NCBI GenBank assembly: GCA_022495995.1
Contig: JAFEMH010000532.1
Coordinates: forward strand, 266,001 to 330,000
DNA from: Adenophora triphylla var. japonica
Taxonomy: Eukaryota; Streptophyta; Magnoliopsida; Asterales; Campanulaceae
Length of the DNA stretch: 64,000 nt
Direction: 5' to 3'
Shown: one piece after another, positions 47,718 through 59,959 of the stretch
Layout of the letters: each line of letters begins with the position of its first letter
How positions within the stretch are numbered: the stretch's first letter is position 1
Translations under genes and position numbers: made by a program
Notes under the pieces: generated by a model
Databases searched by the model: none
What the model was told of the DNA's origin: nothing
What the model saw: the letters and a program-made list of their open reading frames with translations, nothing else

Positions 47718-48743
47718 ATGGCATCAAACAATAATCATCTGTCACTGCGATCTGTCCTTGAGAAGGAAAAGTTGGAAGAGAATGGTACAAACTATATGGA
47801 TTGGATCCGTAGCGTGAGAATTGTTCTCAGGCAAGAGGAAAAGTTGTACGTTCTCGAGGAACCTATTCCACCTGAACCTGCTGCCAATGCTACTAGGGCA
47901 GTGAGGGATCAATATCTGAAGCATAAGCGTGATGCTACTGATGTTGGTTGCCTCATGCTCTCCGCCATGTGCAAGAGCCTTCAGAAGGATCTTGAGCACT
48001 TGGGGACAGTTGATCTAAACAATCGACTGATGGAAATGTTCCAAGTTCAAGCAAGGCAAGAAAGGTATAACACAGTTAAGGCCCTAACCTTATGCAAGAT
48101 GAGTGAAGGACAAGTTGTTGGTCCCCATGCTCTAAAGATGAAGGGCCACATCGAGCATCTTGAGAGGCTTGGTTTTCCAATTAGTCAAGAGTTAGCTACT
48201 GACATGATATTGAATTCATTGCCCGAAGGTTTTAGTAATTTCATAATGAACTATAATATGGGGGGCATGAATAAGAACCTTTCCGAGTTAGTGCAAATGT
48301 TGAACACTACGTAAACCAATATTGTCAAGAAGAAAACCGATCAAGTGTTGATGGTTAACAAGGGGAAGGGTTTCAAGGGTAAGGGAAAGGCAAAAGTTGC
48401 TAATCCTAAGGCAAATGTTGCCAAACCCAAAGAGGGTGCCAAACCCAAAGAGGCTAAGCCCAAGTCCCAAGAGGACGTAGTCTGCTTCCATTGCAATGAG
48501 ATTGGACATTGGAGGAGAAACTGCTTAAAATACAAGGAAGCACTAAAGAAGAGCAAAGGTGTTGCTTCGACTTCAGGTATCTTTGTTATAGATATATTCC
48601 TATCTACTTCTAGTTCTTGGATATTGGATACCGGATGTGGATCTCACATTTGTCTAAATGTGCAGGGTCTAAAGAACAGAAGGATGCTTGAAGATGGTGA
48701 AGTGGACCTACGTGTGGGGAATGAGCAAGAGTTGCTGCATTAG
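47718..48743 (+). pseudogene. copia C gag and protease
   Basis: ATG 47718 opens MASNNNHLSLRSVLEKEKL, then NYMDWIRSVRIVLRQEEKLY, a typical copia gag (UBN2-like). The frame stops at 48312-48314. The next frame gives a Lys/Pro-rich stretch, the CCHC knuckle CFHCNEIGHWRRNC (about 48483-48524) and the protease motif WILDTGCGSH (about 48618), stopping at 48743. The gag stop and the following frame change make it defective. Confidence 0.9.
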
Positions 48744-50162
48744 CCGTAGGAACTTATGAAGTTACTTTACCTAGTGGACTAATACTTGTTTTGAACAATT
48801 GTTATTACGTTTCAGCTTTAAGTAGGAATATTATTTCGATTTCATGTTTGGATAATGAAGGTTTCAATTTTCTTATATGTGATAAGAAGTTCTATTTACA
48901 AGAGTGATATGCATTATTGTACTGCTATTTCATTCAATGACCTTTATATCCTTGATGTTGAAAATCGTGATAATGATGTCTATAACATTAACAAGAAATC
49001 TAAACCCAATGATGTAAACCACACTTGCTTATGGCATTGTCGTCTTGGCCATATAAATGAGAAACGCATTTCTAAACTCCATAAAGATGGATTTTTAGAC
49101 TCACATGATTATGAATCATATGAGACATGCGAATCTTGTTTACTTGGCAAGATGACCAAGGACCCATTTACCAAAACTGGTGAAAAGGCGGGCGACTTAT
49201 TAGGCCTCATACATATCGATGTGTGTGGACCTATGAGTAGCAATGCTAGGGGAGGATTTCAGTACTTCATAACATTCACTGATGATTATAGTAGATTTGG
49301 ATATGTTTATCTAATGAAACATAAAAGTGAATCGTTTGAGATATTTCAAATATTTCAAAATGAGGTGCAAAATCAACTTGGCAAAACTATTAAAGTACTT
49401 CGATCCGATCGAGGTGGCGAATATTTGAGCCAAGAATTTGACAGTCATCTTAAGAGTTGTGGAATCGTTTCAGAACTCTCTCCACCCGGAACACCACAAT
49501 AGAATGGTGTGTCTGAAAGGAGGAATAGAACTTTGTTGGACATGATTCGTTCTATGATGAGTCAAGTTGAGCTTCCTTTATCCTTTTGGGGACATGCACT
49601 AGAAACTGCTGCTTTCACTATAAACAGAGTTCCTACCAAATCGGTTCAAAAGACCCCATATGAGATGTGGCATGGAAGAAAACCTAGTTTGTCTTTCATG
49701 AAGATTTGGGGTTGCGATGCATATGTCAAGAAGTTAACTTCTGACAAGCTAGCACCTAAGTCTGACAAATGTGTTTTCGTGGGTTATCCTAAGGAAACTA
49801 AAGGATACTATTTCTACAACCGAAACGAGAACAAAGTGTTTTTTGCTCGAAATGGTACCTTCTTAGAAAAGAAGTTTCTTTGCAAAGGAACCAGTGGGAG
49901 TAAAATAGATCTCGAAGAAATTCGAGAACCCGAAAACAACATTGAACCAATGGTAGAAACTGAACCAAGTTCACAAGGAGTTGTGGAACCGGTTCAAGAT
50001 GCACAAGTCCTTTGCAGAAATGGTAGGTCACGATCCGAACCCGAGAGATATGGATTTCTCCTTACAGAAAGTTATGAAGTGGAGTTAATCGAAACAATGA
50101 ACCTACTTGCTATCAAGAAGCCATGTCCGCTCCTGATTCGGAAAAATGGCAAGAGGCCATGA
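48744..50162 (+). pseudogene. copia C integrase
   Basis: The HHCC zinc part is CLWHCRLGHINEKR with CESCLLGK. The catalytic core has HIDVCGPM and VLRSDRGGEYLSQEF. A TAG (49500-49502) replaces the usual Gln in the TPQxNG motif. The C-terminal part reads SERRNRTLLDMIRSMM and YEMWHGRKPS. The region before 48900 is in changed frames. Integrase would insert cDNA; this copy cannot be made full-length. Confidence 0.9.
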
Positions 50163-51680
50163 AGTCCGAATTACAGTCCATGGCTGATAATCAAGTTTGG
50201 AACTTGATTGATCCACCCGAAGGTGTAAAAACCATAGGGTGCAAATGGGTCTTCAAGAAAAAGACCGACATGGATGGGAAGGTGCACACCTCTAAGGCTA
50301 GGCTTGTAGCTAAGGGATATAGGAAGATTCATGGTATCGACTATGATGAAACATTTTTGCCTGTAACTATGCTTAAGTCTATTAGAATTTTAATTGTCAT
50401 AGCCGCATATTATGACTATGAGATATGGCAAATGGATGTCAAGACAGCTTTCCTAAATGGGAAGTTACTTGAGGATGTATACATGATACAATCTGAAGGT
50501 TTTGTCAGTCCAGAAAATTCTAACAAGGTGTGTAAGTTGCAGAGATCCATTTATGGATTGAAGCAAGATTCTAGGAGTTGGAATCTACGTTTTGATGAAG
50601 CAATCAAAGAATTTGGCTTTATCAAGAACGAAGATGAACCTTGTATATACAAGAAAATTAGTGGGGGCGTAAATATTTTTAGTGTTGTATGTCGATGATA
50701 TCTTACTTATTGGAAATGACATTCCTGCACTACAGACTGTCAAGTCTTGATTGGGGAAGTGCTTTTCAATGAAAGATATGGGTGAAGCTGCATATATCCT
50801 TGGTATCAAGATCTATAGAGATAGATCTAAAAGGATGATTGGTTTAAGTCAAAGTACTTACATTGACAAGGTTCTTAGAAGATTCCAAATAGAAAATTCT
50901 AAAAGTGGAAACTTGCCAATGTTGCATGTTGTATCTCTTAGCAAGACTCAAAGTCCTACGACTAATGATGAGCGAAAGAGAATGAATGGTATTCCATATA
51001 CTTCGGCAATTGGGTCTATCATGTATGCTATATTATGTACTAGACCCGATATCTCGTGTGCTATAAGCATGACGAGTAGGTACCAATCGGATCCCGACGA
51101 ACCACATTGGATAGCAGTCAAGAATATCCTCAAGTACTTACGAAGAACTAAGGATGTATTCTTGGTCTTTGGAGGAATGGAAGAAGAACTTGTAGTAAAA
51201 GGCTACACAGATGCTAGCTTCCAAACTGACAAAGATGATTTCAGATCCCAGATAGGATTTTTGTTTACGCTGAATGGAGGCACTGTTAGTTGGAAAAGTT
51301 CCAAGCAAAGTACCGTCGCTGATTCTACAACCGAAGCTGAGTACATAGCAGCATCTGATGCAGCTAAGGAAGCTGTTTGGATCAAAAAGTTCATTAGTGA
51401 TTTGGAAGTCGTTCCAAGCATCAGTGATCCTATTGAACTTTATTGTGACAATAATGGTGCCATTACACAAGCAAAGGAACCAAGGTCACATCAGAGATCC
51501 AAACACATACTTCGACGTTTCCACATTATCCGAGAGATATGCAAAAGGGAAGACGTAAATATATGCAGAGTAGACACTGATGACAACGTGGTGAACCCAT
51601 TAACTAAGGCTCTCCCGCAAGCTAAGCATGATGGTCATGTTAGGTCCACGGGTATTCGATACATGAGAGATTGGGCCTAG
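50123..51680 (+). pseudogene. copia C reverse transcriptase and RNase H
   Basis: RT motifs: GCKWVFKKKTDMDG, ARLVAKGY, QMDVKTAFLNGKL, YGLKQDSRSW and YVDD (50688-50699). A frame change just before YVDD and a stop at about 50746 interrupt it. It continues as YILGIKIYRDRSKRMIG, then RNase H with STTEAEYIAASDAAKEAVW, IELYCDNNGA and PLTKALPQAKHDGHV, closing shortly before the purine tract. Confidence 0.92.
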
Positions 51681-51684
51681 TGCA

Positions 51685-51694
51685 AGTGGGAGAC
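51685..51694 (+). promoter_or_regulatory. polypurine tract of copia C
   Basis: AGTGGGAGAC precedes the 3' LTR directly. Confidence 0.75.
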
Positions 51695-53024
51695 TGTTAG
51701 TGTTATGCCCTAGGCCTATGGTTGATAGACTTATGTATTGACATTATTTATTATTATATGGAAAATTTATTATTTGATTATTATATATTTTGCATATTTG
51801 TTTATAATAATCTCCGTCCCTAATTATTAAGTGTATAATTAGTATAAATGTTAATGGATAATCATATGATGATTATATGCATAGAGATGCACATTAAATT
51901 TATGGGTACTTGTTAGAGAACAAGTGACTGGACTTGACCCGTATGAGATTTATGTCATAGTCAAATGTCATAATTAAATCTCATATGGTCACTTCATTTA
52001 GTCCCTAGACCTGAGATTATCATGACCTTACATATGATGAAAGTTATGTTTGATTTTAGTCAAACGATGTCTTAACACGATATCTATAAAGGCTATCTTT
52101 GGCATGATCAGATTCATGATGGGAAGGATGATAAGTCAAGATGGAATTTGTCCTTCTAAAGAGAGATGTTTTGCTTGGGCCCCTCGATGAGTGATAATGA
52201 TGAAAGTGTATGGTCATACACCAATGCGATTGGATTATCATTATACTCAAGATCGAGAAAGCAATGAATAAATACAAGTTAACGTGGACCATGACTTGTG
52301 TTCAATATGACATCGTGAGAAAAAGGGAGAAATGGAAGTGTACCGTTGGAAACGTGAACTCTTACGTTATATTATTTGGGTAGACATAATGGCTTGCTAG
52401 AGTCCGCTTATGTTTTATGAGGGTCGATATGATCGAGCTCATTGCCAACATAATATAATCCTATTGGGTCACACACAACTAGAATGAATTGGTTAAACCA
52501 AAGGAAGAAAATTGAGAAGTCCTGATATGGCATAAGACATCGCGCGACAGAACATGTCCATAGGGCTCGTCTGGTCATGCGACACTTCATGCCTGAGGCG
52601 GTTTACAAGCAATTTCCTAATTCGATTAGGAAACAAATACCATACTAAAGTAGTGTAAATATGATGTCTGTGAAACCCTAAACCTAGCCGAATTTCTGGA
52701 AAGAAAATCACAACAAAAGGTTCTCAATATTCTTCAAAGGTTTATGATCTAGCAATCATCAAGAATTGTTATTGGTTCATTCAAAGGTGTGGATACTATT
52801 AGAGGGTCTTCGCTCGTACGACGATCAAGGCCTAGAGTTCGAATTTTGTAATTCAATATCACATCAATACATTGTTCGATAGCTCAAGAACGGAAAGCAA
52901 TTAAGGTTGGTTAATTCTATCTCATATGAATTCAATTTAATCATATAGAACGGATCTTAGGGCTCTTGGATTTTGTGTTATTAGATGCTTAATTCCACTG
53001 CGCATGAACCCATTAAACCCAATA
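51695..53024 (+). repeat. 3' LTR of copia element C
   Basis: 1330 bp, same termini as the 5' LTR. It has a short extra segment near 52211-52228 not present in the 5' copy. Confidence 0.92.
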
Positions 53025-53029
53025 GTATA

Positions 53030-53666
53030 TATATCTGTGACAGGGTGAGTGTTAATTTTGGAAGGAGCCATTTATTTTTTATCTTAAGGTATGATATGCT
53101 CTTCGAATCTTGTTTCTCTTTGTCTCTGTCTCTTTCTCTCTCTTTCTGTTGTATGTGTGTGTTTTTTCCATTTACAGCTTTTTCTTGATATTAAATTTTC
53201 TATTGGCGAAGAGAGTAATTCTTACAGTGAAATGTATACTATTTGAATTATACTCAGTAATCACTTTATTAAAAAAAAACTTCTCAGAACTTGTCTTCGA
53301 TCACACCTTCTGCACGATGCCTTTTATCACATGTCATTCTACTTGTGTCTAGATAACTTTATCTGCAGTCCAGTTGCATTTTTTGCACTTTATGTAATTC
53401 TGGCAGCTTGTTTAATTATTGTATATACTTTGTTTGTTGGTAACCTCATTACTTGTCCATAAAGCATATACCAAATCTTTTCCTTGTGTTTTTCTATCAC
53501 TTGATCCTCTTTAGTAATGATCTGTGCTGATGTGCTTCATTAGTATTTACAAATCTTTGCCAGCTCCCTAAATTATTTTCATATACTCATTTAGGCCCGG
53601 CCCGGCCCGATGGTCACATGGGTCGGGCTTGATTTTTACTAGGCCCACTAATGTATAGAAACTTAC
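53030..53666. other. CACTA internal, non-coding
   Basis: A TCTCTTTCTCTCTC tract at about 53118-53145 and a GGCCCGGCCCGGCCC stretch at about 53595-53610. No transposase exon is recognised. Confidence 0.45.
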
Positions 53667-54170
53667 TGAGCACAGAATGGAGACGAGGGCGATACTAGGT
53701 TTGATCCTCCAAGCACTAGGATCCGGTTCAGTAAAGAACCCTGCAATAGCAGCTAGAATGCTCACGATTAAGTTGTAGAAGAAGACTACGGTCACTTCTG
53801 AAGGGTACTCCTTCATAATTTGAACCTATGCATTTGTCAGAAGTTCGTGAAATGAGAAGTGCCCAATTATTTCATTCAATTTTGTTATGTTTTAGGTGAA
53901 TTGTATTTTGGAAGTCTGTCTATTACCTGAATAATGTACCACAATGGAACCAAAATATACTTTGAAGTGAGGAAGAGGCCACCAATTGCCCAGTTGGGTT
54001 GGGGGTTTGTGCGTAAAAGGGAAGTGATAAGATGTTGGAGTACTGAATGAGTCTTGGACCTTTATAAAGGGTTACTACGAATGCCCCTGATACTGATATT
54101 ATTGTCCCTAAGAATTTGGCACGGCTACTGACGCTGCTTCCCAGTGCAAGCATTTCCATCCTATTTTTCA
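53667..54170 (-). pseudogene. captured WAT1-related (EamA/MtN21) transporter exons
   Basis: Minus-strand exon 1 (about 54170-53927) reads AKFLGTIISVSGAFVVTLYK, then after a frame change WAIGGLFLTSKYILVPLWYI, ending at a clean donor (CAG|GTAATA). Exon 2 (53825-53667) follows a CATAG acceptor, reads QIMKEYPSEVTVVFFYNL and TEPDPSAWRIKPSIALVSIL, and ends at donor GTAAGT. Order and junctions match plant WAT1-related ten-helix membrane transporters. Only two adjacent exons exist, antisense to the CACTA transposase exons, so it is a captured fragment. Confidence 0.82.
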
Positions 54171-54609
54171 AGCCAAAAATAAATTTCATGAATATGTTTG
54201 TGACTGTTGGAGCTTAAAATAAGTCAAATTTGGATTTAAAAAAAAAAGAGATAACTGTAAGGTACTGAACTCATTTCATCAGCAGAACCATTATTTTTCT
54301 GTTAACATAATTACAAAGGGTACTTGGTTGGAAGACATGTTTCTGTTGCAATGCAAGTGTTTGATAGCGCAGTGTAGTGCCAGGAAACTTATTTGAAATT
54401 GTATTTATTTATTTTTTGTTTAGAGATTCTCTATTTTTCAGCTTCAGACATAAGAACTAGGTATTTTAATTTCGCAGTCAAATCAAGTCCCATACTTAAT
54501 TTCCATCCCTGGTTTTATAATTGTTCTACTTTGATTTTCCTTATAATTTTGTTGAGGAAGATATACAAATGCTGCCAAGGCATTTCTTTTCTATCTCCAT
54601 AATATTCTT
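54171..54609. other. CACTA internal, non-coding
   Basis: AT-rich, no recognisable exon. Confidence 0.4.
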
Positions 54610-54619
54610 GTTTGTAATG

Positions 54620-54730
54620 CAGCAAAAAAGACAGAAAGGTGCCAAGCCTAATTTATTTGAGCTTCAGAAACAAATGCATATGCGTAAAGATGGCACATAC
54701 TCGGATGACCATTCTAAGAATATTTGTGTA
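54620..54730 (+). pseudogene. CACTA Ptta/En-Spm transposase-family exon (part 1)
   Basis: The frame reads QKRQKGAKPNLFELQKQMHM then RKDGTYSDDHSKNICV and meets a donor GTAAGT. Charged 'H..KDG.F.D..S..I' text is typical of the C-terminal half of plant transposase_24 (Ptta/En/Spm) proteins. The preceding 5' exons are not recognised. Its intron now contains the Stowaway at 54792-55022. Confidence 0.65.
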
Positions 54731-54791
54731 AGTATATTATAAGTGTATTAATTTGTTTATTTTTTGTGATTATTGCTTATAATAAGATATA

Positions 54792-55022
54792 CTCCCTCCG
54801 TCCAAGTTAATACTTCACAGTTACTGTTCACGCGTGGATTAAGGAAAAAAATAATAATATAATGTTGTGAGTGTAAAAGTAAAATAGGAGAGAGAATGAG
54901 TGGAGGGAATAGTAAATTATAATGGTGTTGTGAGTATTAAAATAATGTAGGAGACAAAGTGTGAAGTATGTAATTGGACACCCAAAATAGAAAGTGTGAA
55001 ATATGTAACTGGACGGAGGGAG
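54792..55022. mobile_element. Stowaway MITE in a CACTA intron
   Basis: CTCCCTCCGTCC at the left, GGACGGAGGGAG at the right, TA on both sides; 231 bp. Confidence 0.88.
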
Positions 55023-55037
55023 TATTATATTCTGAAG

Positions 55038-55439
55038 ATGGAGTATGAACGCCTAATTAATGAGGCATCAGTTGAAAAAGATGGAGATTTAACTACCGAA
55101 GAAAAAGATGAAGTTTATTTGAAGCTTGTAGGGGGTGTTAAAAAGCAACGTGTTTTTGGTATTGGTTCTATGAGCTCTTCCTATGCTAGCAACAGTCGGA
55201 GTACAGCCTCTTTTATACCAGGAACGGGTGTCGAACAAGCTGTGTATGAGACAGAAATGATGAATGTGAAAAATGAGTTGATGGAAGAGAAAGAACAAAG
55301 GAAGCAATTGGAGCAAAAATTAGAAGATGAGAAGAAACTTACGGAGGAAAAGCTAGCGAAAATGCAAAATGATTTTCAGCAAAAACTAAATCAAGTGCTA
55401 GAGCGTGTCAATAGCACAACTCGGGATCACCCACTTTAG
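55038..55439 (+). pseudogene. CACTA Ptta/En-Spm transposase-family last exon
   Basis: After an AG acceptor the frame reads MEYERLINEASVEKDGDLTT and KQRVFGIGSMSSSYASNSRS. It then forms a heptad-like coiled coil (EEKEQRKQLEQKLEDEKKLT) and stops at 55437-55439. The VFG(I/L)GS motif followed by a coiled coil marks the C-terminus of Ptta-type CACTA proteins, thought to bind DNA or dimerise. The exon is intact, but the 5' portion of the gene was not found. Confidence 0.75.
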
Positions 55440-55659
55440 TCTTTTAGTTGTTTTTAGTTATTGATGCTTCAAAAATTTAGTATTATGTTTTATGTTGAAC
55501 GAATGTTATAACATGATTGGCTAGTATGTTTAATTTGAAATATTAAATATTTTAGGTTGTTTTATATCATTTTAGTGTGATGACGTTTTGGAATTAATAA
55601 TGCATCGATATATGAAGCAGGTATCCTCGTTTCGAATCAGAAAAATTGATAAAAATATT

Positions 55660-56260
55660 CATATATTTTAGTGACGGAATAATCCATCAGTAATATTAAA
55701 TAATAAAAATTACTATTACAGCATAAAAAATAGCGACAGAATATTTCGTCAGTAATATTAATAATAAAACTAATAATTACAGCATCATAAATAATAGCAA
55801 CGGAATGATCCGTCGATAATCCGTCACTAAAATGGTCCAAAAAATGACCATTTAAATAGCGACGGAATGATCCGTCGATAATCCATCACTAAAATGGTCC
55901 AAAAAATAAAACGACCATTTAAATAACGACAGAATGATCTGTCGATAATTCGTCACGAAAATGGTCCAAAAAATAAAACGACCATTTAAATAACGACGAA
56001 AAATTCCGTCGCTAATCCGTCGGCATAATTCTTTAAATTGATCGTTTATTTTACGAAATTACCGACGGATTTTAAAACATTAGCGACGGAAATTTCCGTC
56101 TAATTTCCGTCGCTAAATCTGATTGAGAACCATCGGTAATCCGTCGAAAAATTTACCGACGCAGGTTTTAGCATCGGATTTTTTATGTCTAAAATCCGTC
56201 GCTAAATTGATTTAGTGACGGATTTTTGATATTTAGTGACAGATTTTTCCGTCGGTAACT
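55660..56260. repeat. right subterminal repeats of the CACTA element
   Basis: Three tandem units of about 60-70 bp (CGACGGAATGATCCGTCGATA ... AAATGGTCCAAAAAAT, 55795-55990), then CCGTCGCTAA words up to the terminal inverted repeat. Confidence 0.88.
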
Positions 56261-56334
56261 GTCGTTTTTCTTGTAGTGAAACCAAACAAATAAAAATTGT
56301 TTTAGATAACCAAAATCCAAGAAACAGTATACTA

Positions 56335-58306
56335 TCAAGCTTCGGTGGTTGGATCAGATTGAGGATCAAACCTTGGTCCTTCTGTTCCACCTTCATATCC
56401 CTCGGCTCTAGCACCACTCGGACCAGCATCGGTAGAAACATCACGTATTTGATCTCCCCCTATTTTGGAATAAATCAAATCTACCGTTTGCTCCATGTCT
56501 GCTCTCATTTCCAACAACCATTGCATCAGAGACTTTATGTGCATCATCTGCCTGTTAAAAAAATTAAGTACAATAGAAGCATCAATCATTATTGGGGGAG
56601 TGTTGCCTAGAGTGTTGCCTTCACTCGGAACAACACTTGGGGCAACACTTGGAGCTGGAGCAATAGAAGGAGGTGAAGTAGCAGCTGAAACCTAAGGGAG
56701 ATCTTTGTGCCTATCTCCCTCAATGAAATGATTACTGATCTTATAGTACACTCGGCTCTCTGTATAGTAATCAGCGTTCCATAGGGTTAGGGATTGAAAG
56801 GTGAGAACATTGAAGATAAGAGATGGAAAGATGTATGCGGAGGCCTTCTTCTTCTTTGCCTAAGCAGCCAAGTGGGTGAGAACCACTCTCCCAAAGTTTA
56901 CTCTCTATCTATTCCACAACTTATACAACAAGGTAGCTTGTTATAGGGTGATTGTGTTCTCATTGGTGGTTAGAAGCCAATTGGTTATGCATAGCTTGTG
57001 AAGAACACAAAATAGAGAAGTAAGGTGGGTTACTCTAAAATGATCACTCCAAACATTCATCCTACCACCTGTAAGATAGCTGGCCAAGGTATTGGGCTCA
57101 ATGGCCACTCTCTCATCATCTACGTTTGGAAGGCCATATGCTCTATTGATCACCAAGGGATTAAAATAAAAGATGGTTCCCCTCACAAAAAAATTCCCAT
57201 AATGGGCGGGGGGGTATCTCTATCATCTATGTCCTCACGTAAATGGGCATAGAAGTTTCTCACCACACTCTCAACATATTTAGAAACCTTTGTTACCATT
57301 GGCAAAAAGTGGCATAATTACTATTCATTAGCTAGATTTAGCTATTCTCTTAGTCGCTTCATAAAAAAAAGAAATATCGAAAAAAATTTATATTCGAAAA
57401 AATTATTGAAACAAGGTTTTTTATGTCTGACAAGGCGTGTAAAAACAAATAAGAAAAAACAAAAAATTTGTAACGTTTATTTGAACTTATTCACATCAAT
57501 GTTTCTCTCATTAAGAATCATTTTTTCTGAGTCTTGAACGCATTTGTCCAAATTTGACACACTATAAAACTACTCAGATAAAAAAGGAAGTTCATAAAAA
57601 CCAAATGACACATGGATCAGTTCTAGGATTCGTAGAAGGAGTAGGTGATACCTCAGGTGTTGCTACGGGTGTGGTGATGGATATGGTTCCTTGTGTTGTG
57701 GTTGTTGCAACTTGTGTTGTGGCTGGTGATGTCTCTATAGTGACAGCACTTCATTGGAGCTTTTGCTTTTGGATCAATCTCTGCTGGTCTTGGGCTAGTG
57801 GCTCATCAAAATCATCCTCTAACCAAGCTTCATCATCAGAAGTGGATGACTTCTCTTTGCTTGATTTATAGTTCTCATCCGATCCTTCTTCAGAATATAC
57901 CTCAAGGGAGGCACTTGATTCTTCATCAATAATCTCCACTGTATCATCAGGTGTAATTGAGGCAACACCTTTTGGCCTAGACAGTCTTGAGTCTCTCGGA
58001 TTGTCGTCGGCGAGAGAATTGAGCCCTAGAAGAGGCATCAACAGACTTTCTCTTCCTTGTCTTCTTAGGAATAACCGATGTGAGCTCCAGAGAAGTTGAG
58101 GTCTCAGGGATGACCATTGACACATGAGTGGGAGGAGGATTTGACACAACCAATTCTAGGTTTGGTGTTGTGGATGGTGTTGCGGACAGTGTTTCCGCGA
58201 GTGATGTCTCCATTGGAATGGTAACACTTGACGCAACACTGGAAGGGGCTAAGAGAGAGATGTCCATGTGAGAACCATTTTGAGAGTTCTTTGAAGGACT
58301 GGCCAT
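56335..58306 (-). pseudogene. Sirevirus post-pol (env-like) reading frame
   Basis: The minus-strand ATG at 58306 begins MASPSKNSQNGSHMDISLL, a Ser/Thr/Pro-rich region, then a basic patch KKTRKRKSVD and an acidic run (EEGSDENYKSSKEKSS). After frame changes near 58000 and 57700 comes FYFNPLVINRAYGLPNVDDE and ASYLTGGRMNVWSD, matching the 'putative plant transposon protein' domain of Sirevirus post-pol frames (VINR...LTGG..VW...LHK). The last part (RADMEQTVDLIYSKIGGDQI) ends at 56335. A (GA)n tract lies just upstream (58346-58372). Function of this frame in active elements is not established. Confidence 0.75.
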
Positions 58307-58372
58307 GGCGGATTTGAACAGAAAGAAAGGAGATGAAGATGGAGGGTTTTGTTTAGAGAGAGAGAGAGAGAG

Positions 58373-59959
58373 ACGAAGACAAGAGAGAAGGCGGTGAAGG
58401 GATTTAATGATGGAAGGTGCTGTAATTAAGGAGTATAGGGAGAGAAAATATGAGTGATTTGACAAGATAAAATCAACTCAAATTTATCATAAAATTTAAA
58501 AACCTTTTACACATAAAATTTTGTAACAAATTTTAATTAAAAAGGTAAAAAAATTATCTCTATCTCAACCTCTCATAACAAACTAATCCGGCCAGTTTTT
58601 TTTTTTTAATAAATAAAGACAACTAAAAGTAGTCACGGAAAAATTTCGAAAATTTTGGCTTTTCATATTTGAAAATCAAATTCAAATCAAATTGAACTTC
58701 AAAATAATAGAAACTTTATAACTACTTTTAGCTAGAGAAAATTTAAAGATTTTTGTTAAAAATCTTTTGATTTCACAAACTCTAAATCTATGAAAATAGA
58801 CTTTTTGAAATACAAAATTCAATTAATAAAAATACGAAAATAAAAAGAAGAAATAAAAAATAAATCTACCACATACTAATTTGTTGCTAGCAATGTTGGG
58901 TAACACATAAGATATCACATTTGAATAAAATCCCCTTGATATTTATAAAATATATCAACTTTTAATTTTCAATTAAATAGGAAATTTTAATCAAACTTTA
59001 CAATTGTTTTATTTACAAGAAAGCATCGTAGTAGCAAGCTCCATGCCCCGAGCCTCGAGTTTTTTAATAAAGTGTAAAGCTATACCCTCTTCGTCCCAAA
59101 CCTATGTGCCCATTTGGGTTTTGGCGCGAAAATTAAGAAAAGTGGGTAATGGAGAAAGTGTTGTGAGTATAAAAGTAAAATAGGAGAGATAATGAGTGGA
59201 GGGAATAGTAAAGTTGATTTGTGTTGTGAGTATAAAAGTAAAATAGGAGAGAGAATGAGTGGAGGGAATAGTAAAGATTCTTTGTCATTTTAGGAAAGGG
59301 GCACGTAGGTTTGGGACGCCCAAAATAGCAAAATGGGCACGTAGGTTTGGGACGGAGGGAGTATATATTAAGTTTTATACCTTTCAAGTAGGGTACACTG
59401 TATTAGTGAGCTAAATGTCCCTAATACTTAATATAAAACCAATACTATATACTCGCGTTTGGCAAGGAAGCATTGTCGCAGCGAACACCGTGCTTCGAGT
59501 ACTTTAGGAGTATTTCAACAACATTTGCATATTAAATATCAACCATATAATTTGTGACTTTGTTACTTTAAGCACAAAGGGGAATTTATCAATATGTTAA
59601 CTTAAGTATATACCCATATTATAACAAAAAGTTCAGTAAATGCCACCCATTGGGTTTAAATAATAAGATTTTTTTTATTATTATTATTGGTACACAGTGT
59701 TGCAATCTATGTTGGCAACATAGATGACAACACCTCGAGACAAAAGTTTATACTGAGTTTTTTTTAAAGAAAAGAAAATTTAAAAAAAAATAATGAAACA
59801 TAATATATAACAAAATAATCCAGAAGTTTTAAATGAAACCAAGAACAAGAGATTTTTTCAAACTAGAAAATCTCTCATGGTTAAAAACTTGAATCACAAA
59901 ATCAACTTTTAATTCATTAACAACCCTTTTAGATTCAAGTTTAAATACAAAACAATAGT
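58373..59959 (-). other. Sirevirus interior where RT and RNase H should be
   Basis: AT-rich DNA on both strands with no LVAKG, YGLKQ or YVDD motif. The pol part between the IN-RT linker and the post-pol frame has therefore been lost. Paired CAACAC/GTGTTG words occur at 58895-58915 and 59695-59745. Confidence 0.6.
59085..59361. mobile_element. Stowaway MITE
   Basis: CCCTCTTCGTCCCAAACC at the left, GGTTTGGGACGGAGGGAG at the right, with TA flanks; 277 bp, with an internal direct duplication of about 60 bp (AAGTAAAATAGGAGAGA near 59172 and 59236). Confidence 0.85.

Larger units (their letters stand above)
44999..53024 (+). mobile_element. copia element C, complete, TG..TA termini
   Basis: LTRs 44999-46310 and 51695-53024 are very similar. 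GTATA is duplicated at 44994-44998 and 53025-53029. All copia domains are present in order, with several stops and frameshifts. LTRs start TGTTAG and end CCCAATA, so termini are TG..TA rather than TG..CA, a rarer but known class in copia. Confidence 0.93.
41708..56274 (+). mobile_element. CACTA (En/Spm) transposon, 14.6 kb with nested insertions
   Basis: Ends CACTACAAGAAAATTGACAG and TTTTTCTTGTAGTG are inverted repeats. AAA flanks both sides, matching a 3-bp target duplication. Both subterminal regions are packed with CCGACGGAT or CGTCGGTAA motifs, the usual transposase-binding arrays. Two coding exons of the Ptta/En-Spm plant transposase family are near the right end; no TPase (TNPD-type) domain is found, so it is non-autonomous. 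It hosts a hAT element, copia element C and a Stowaway, and carries WAT1-like exons. Confidence 0.92.

Noticed and set aside
53100..53200. Possible transposase exon (LFVSVSFSLFLLYVCVF)
   Set aside because: Derived from a TCTCTTTCTC tract.
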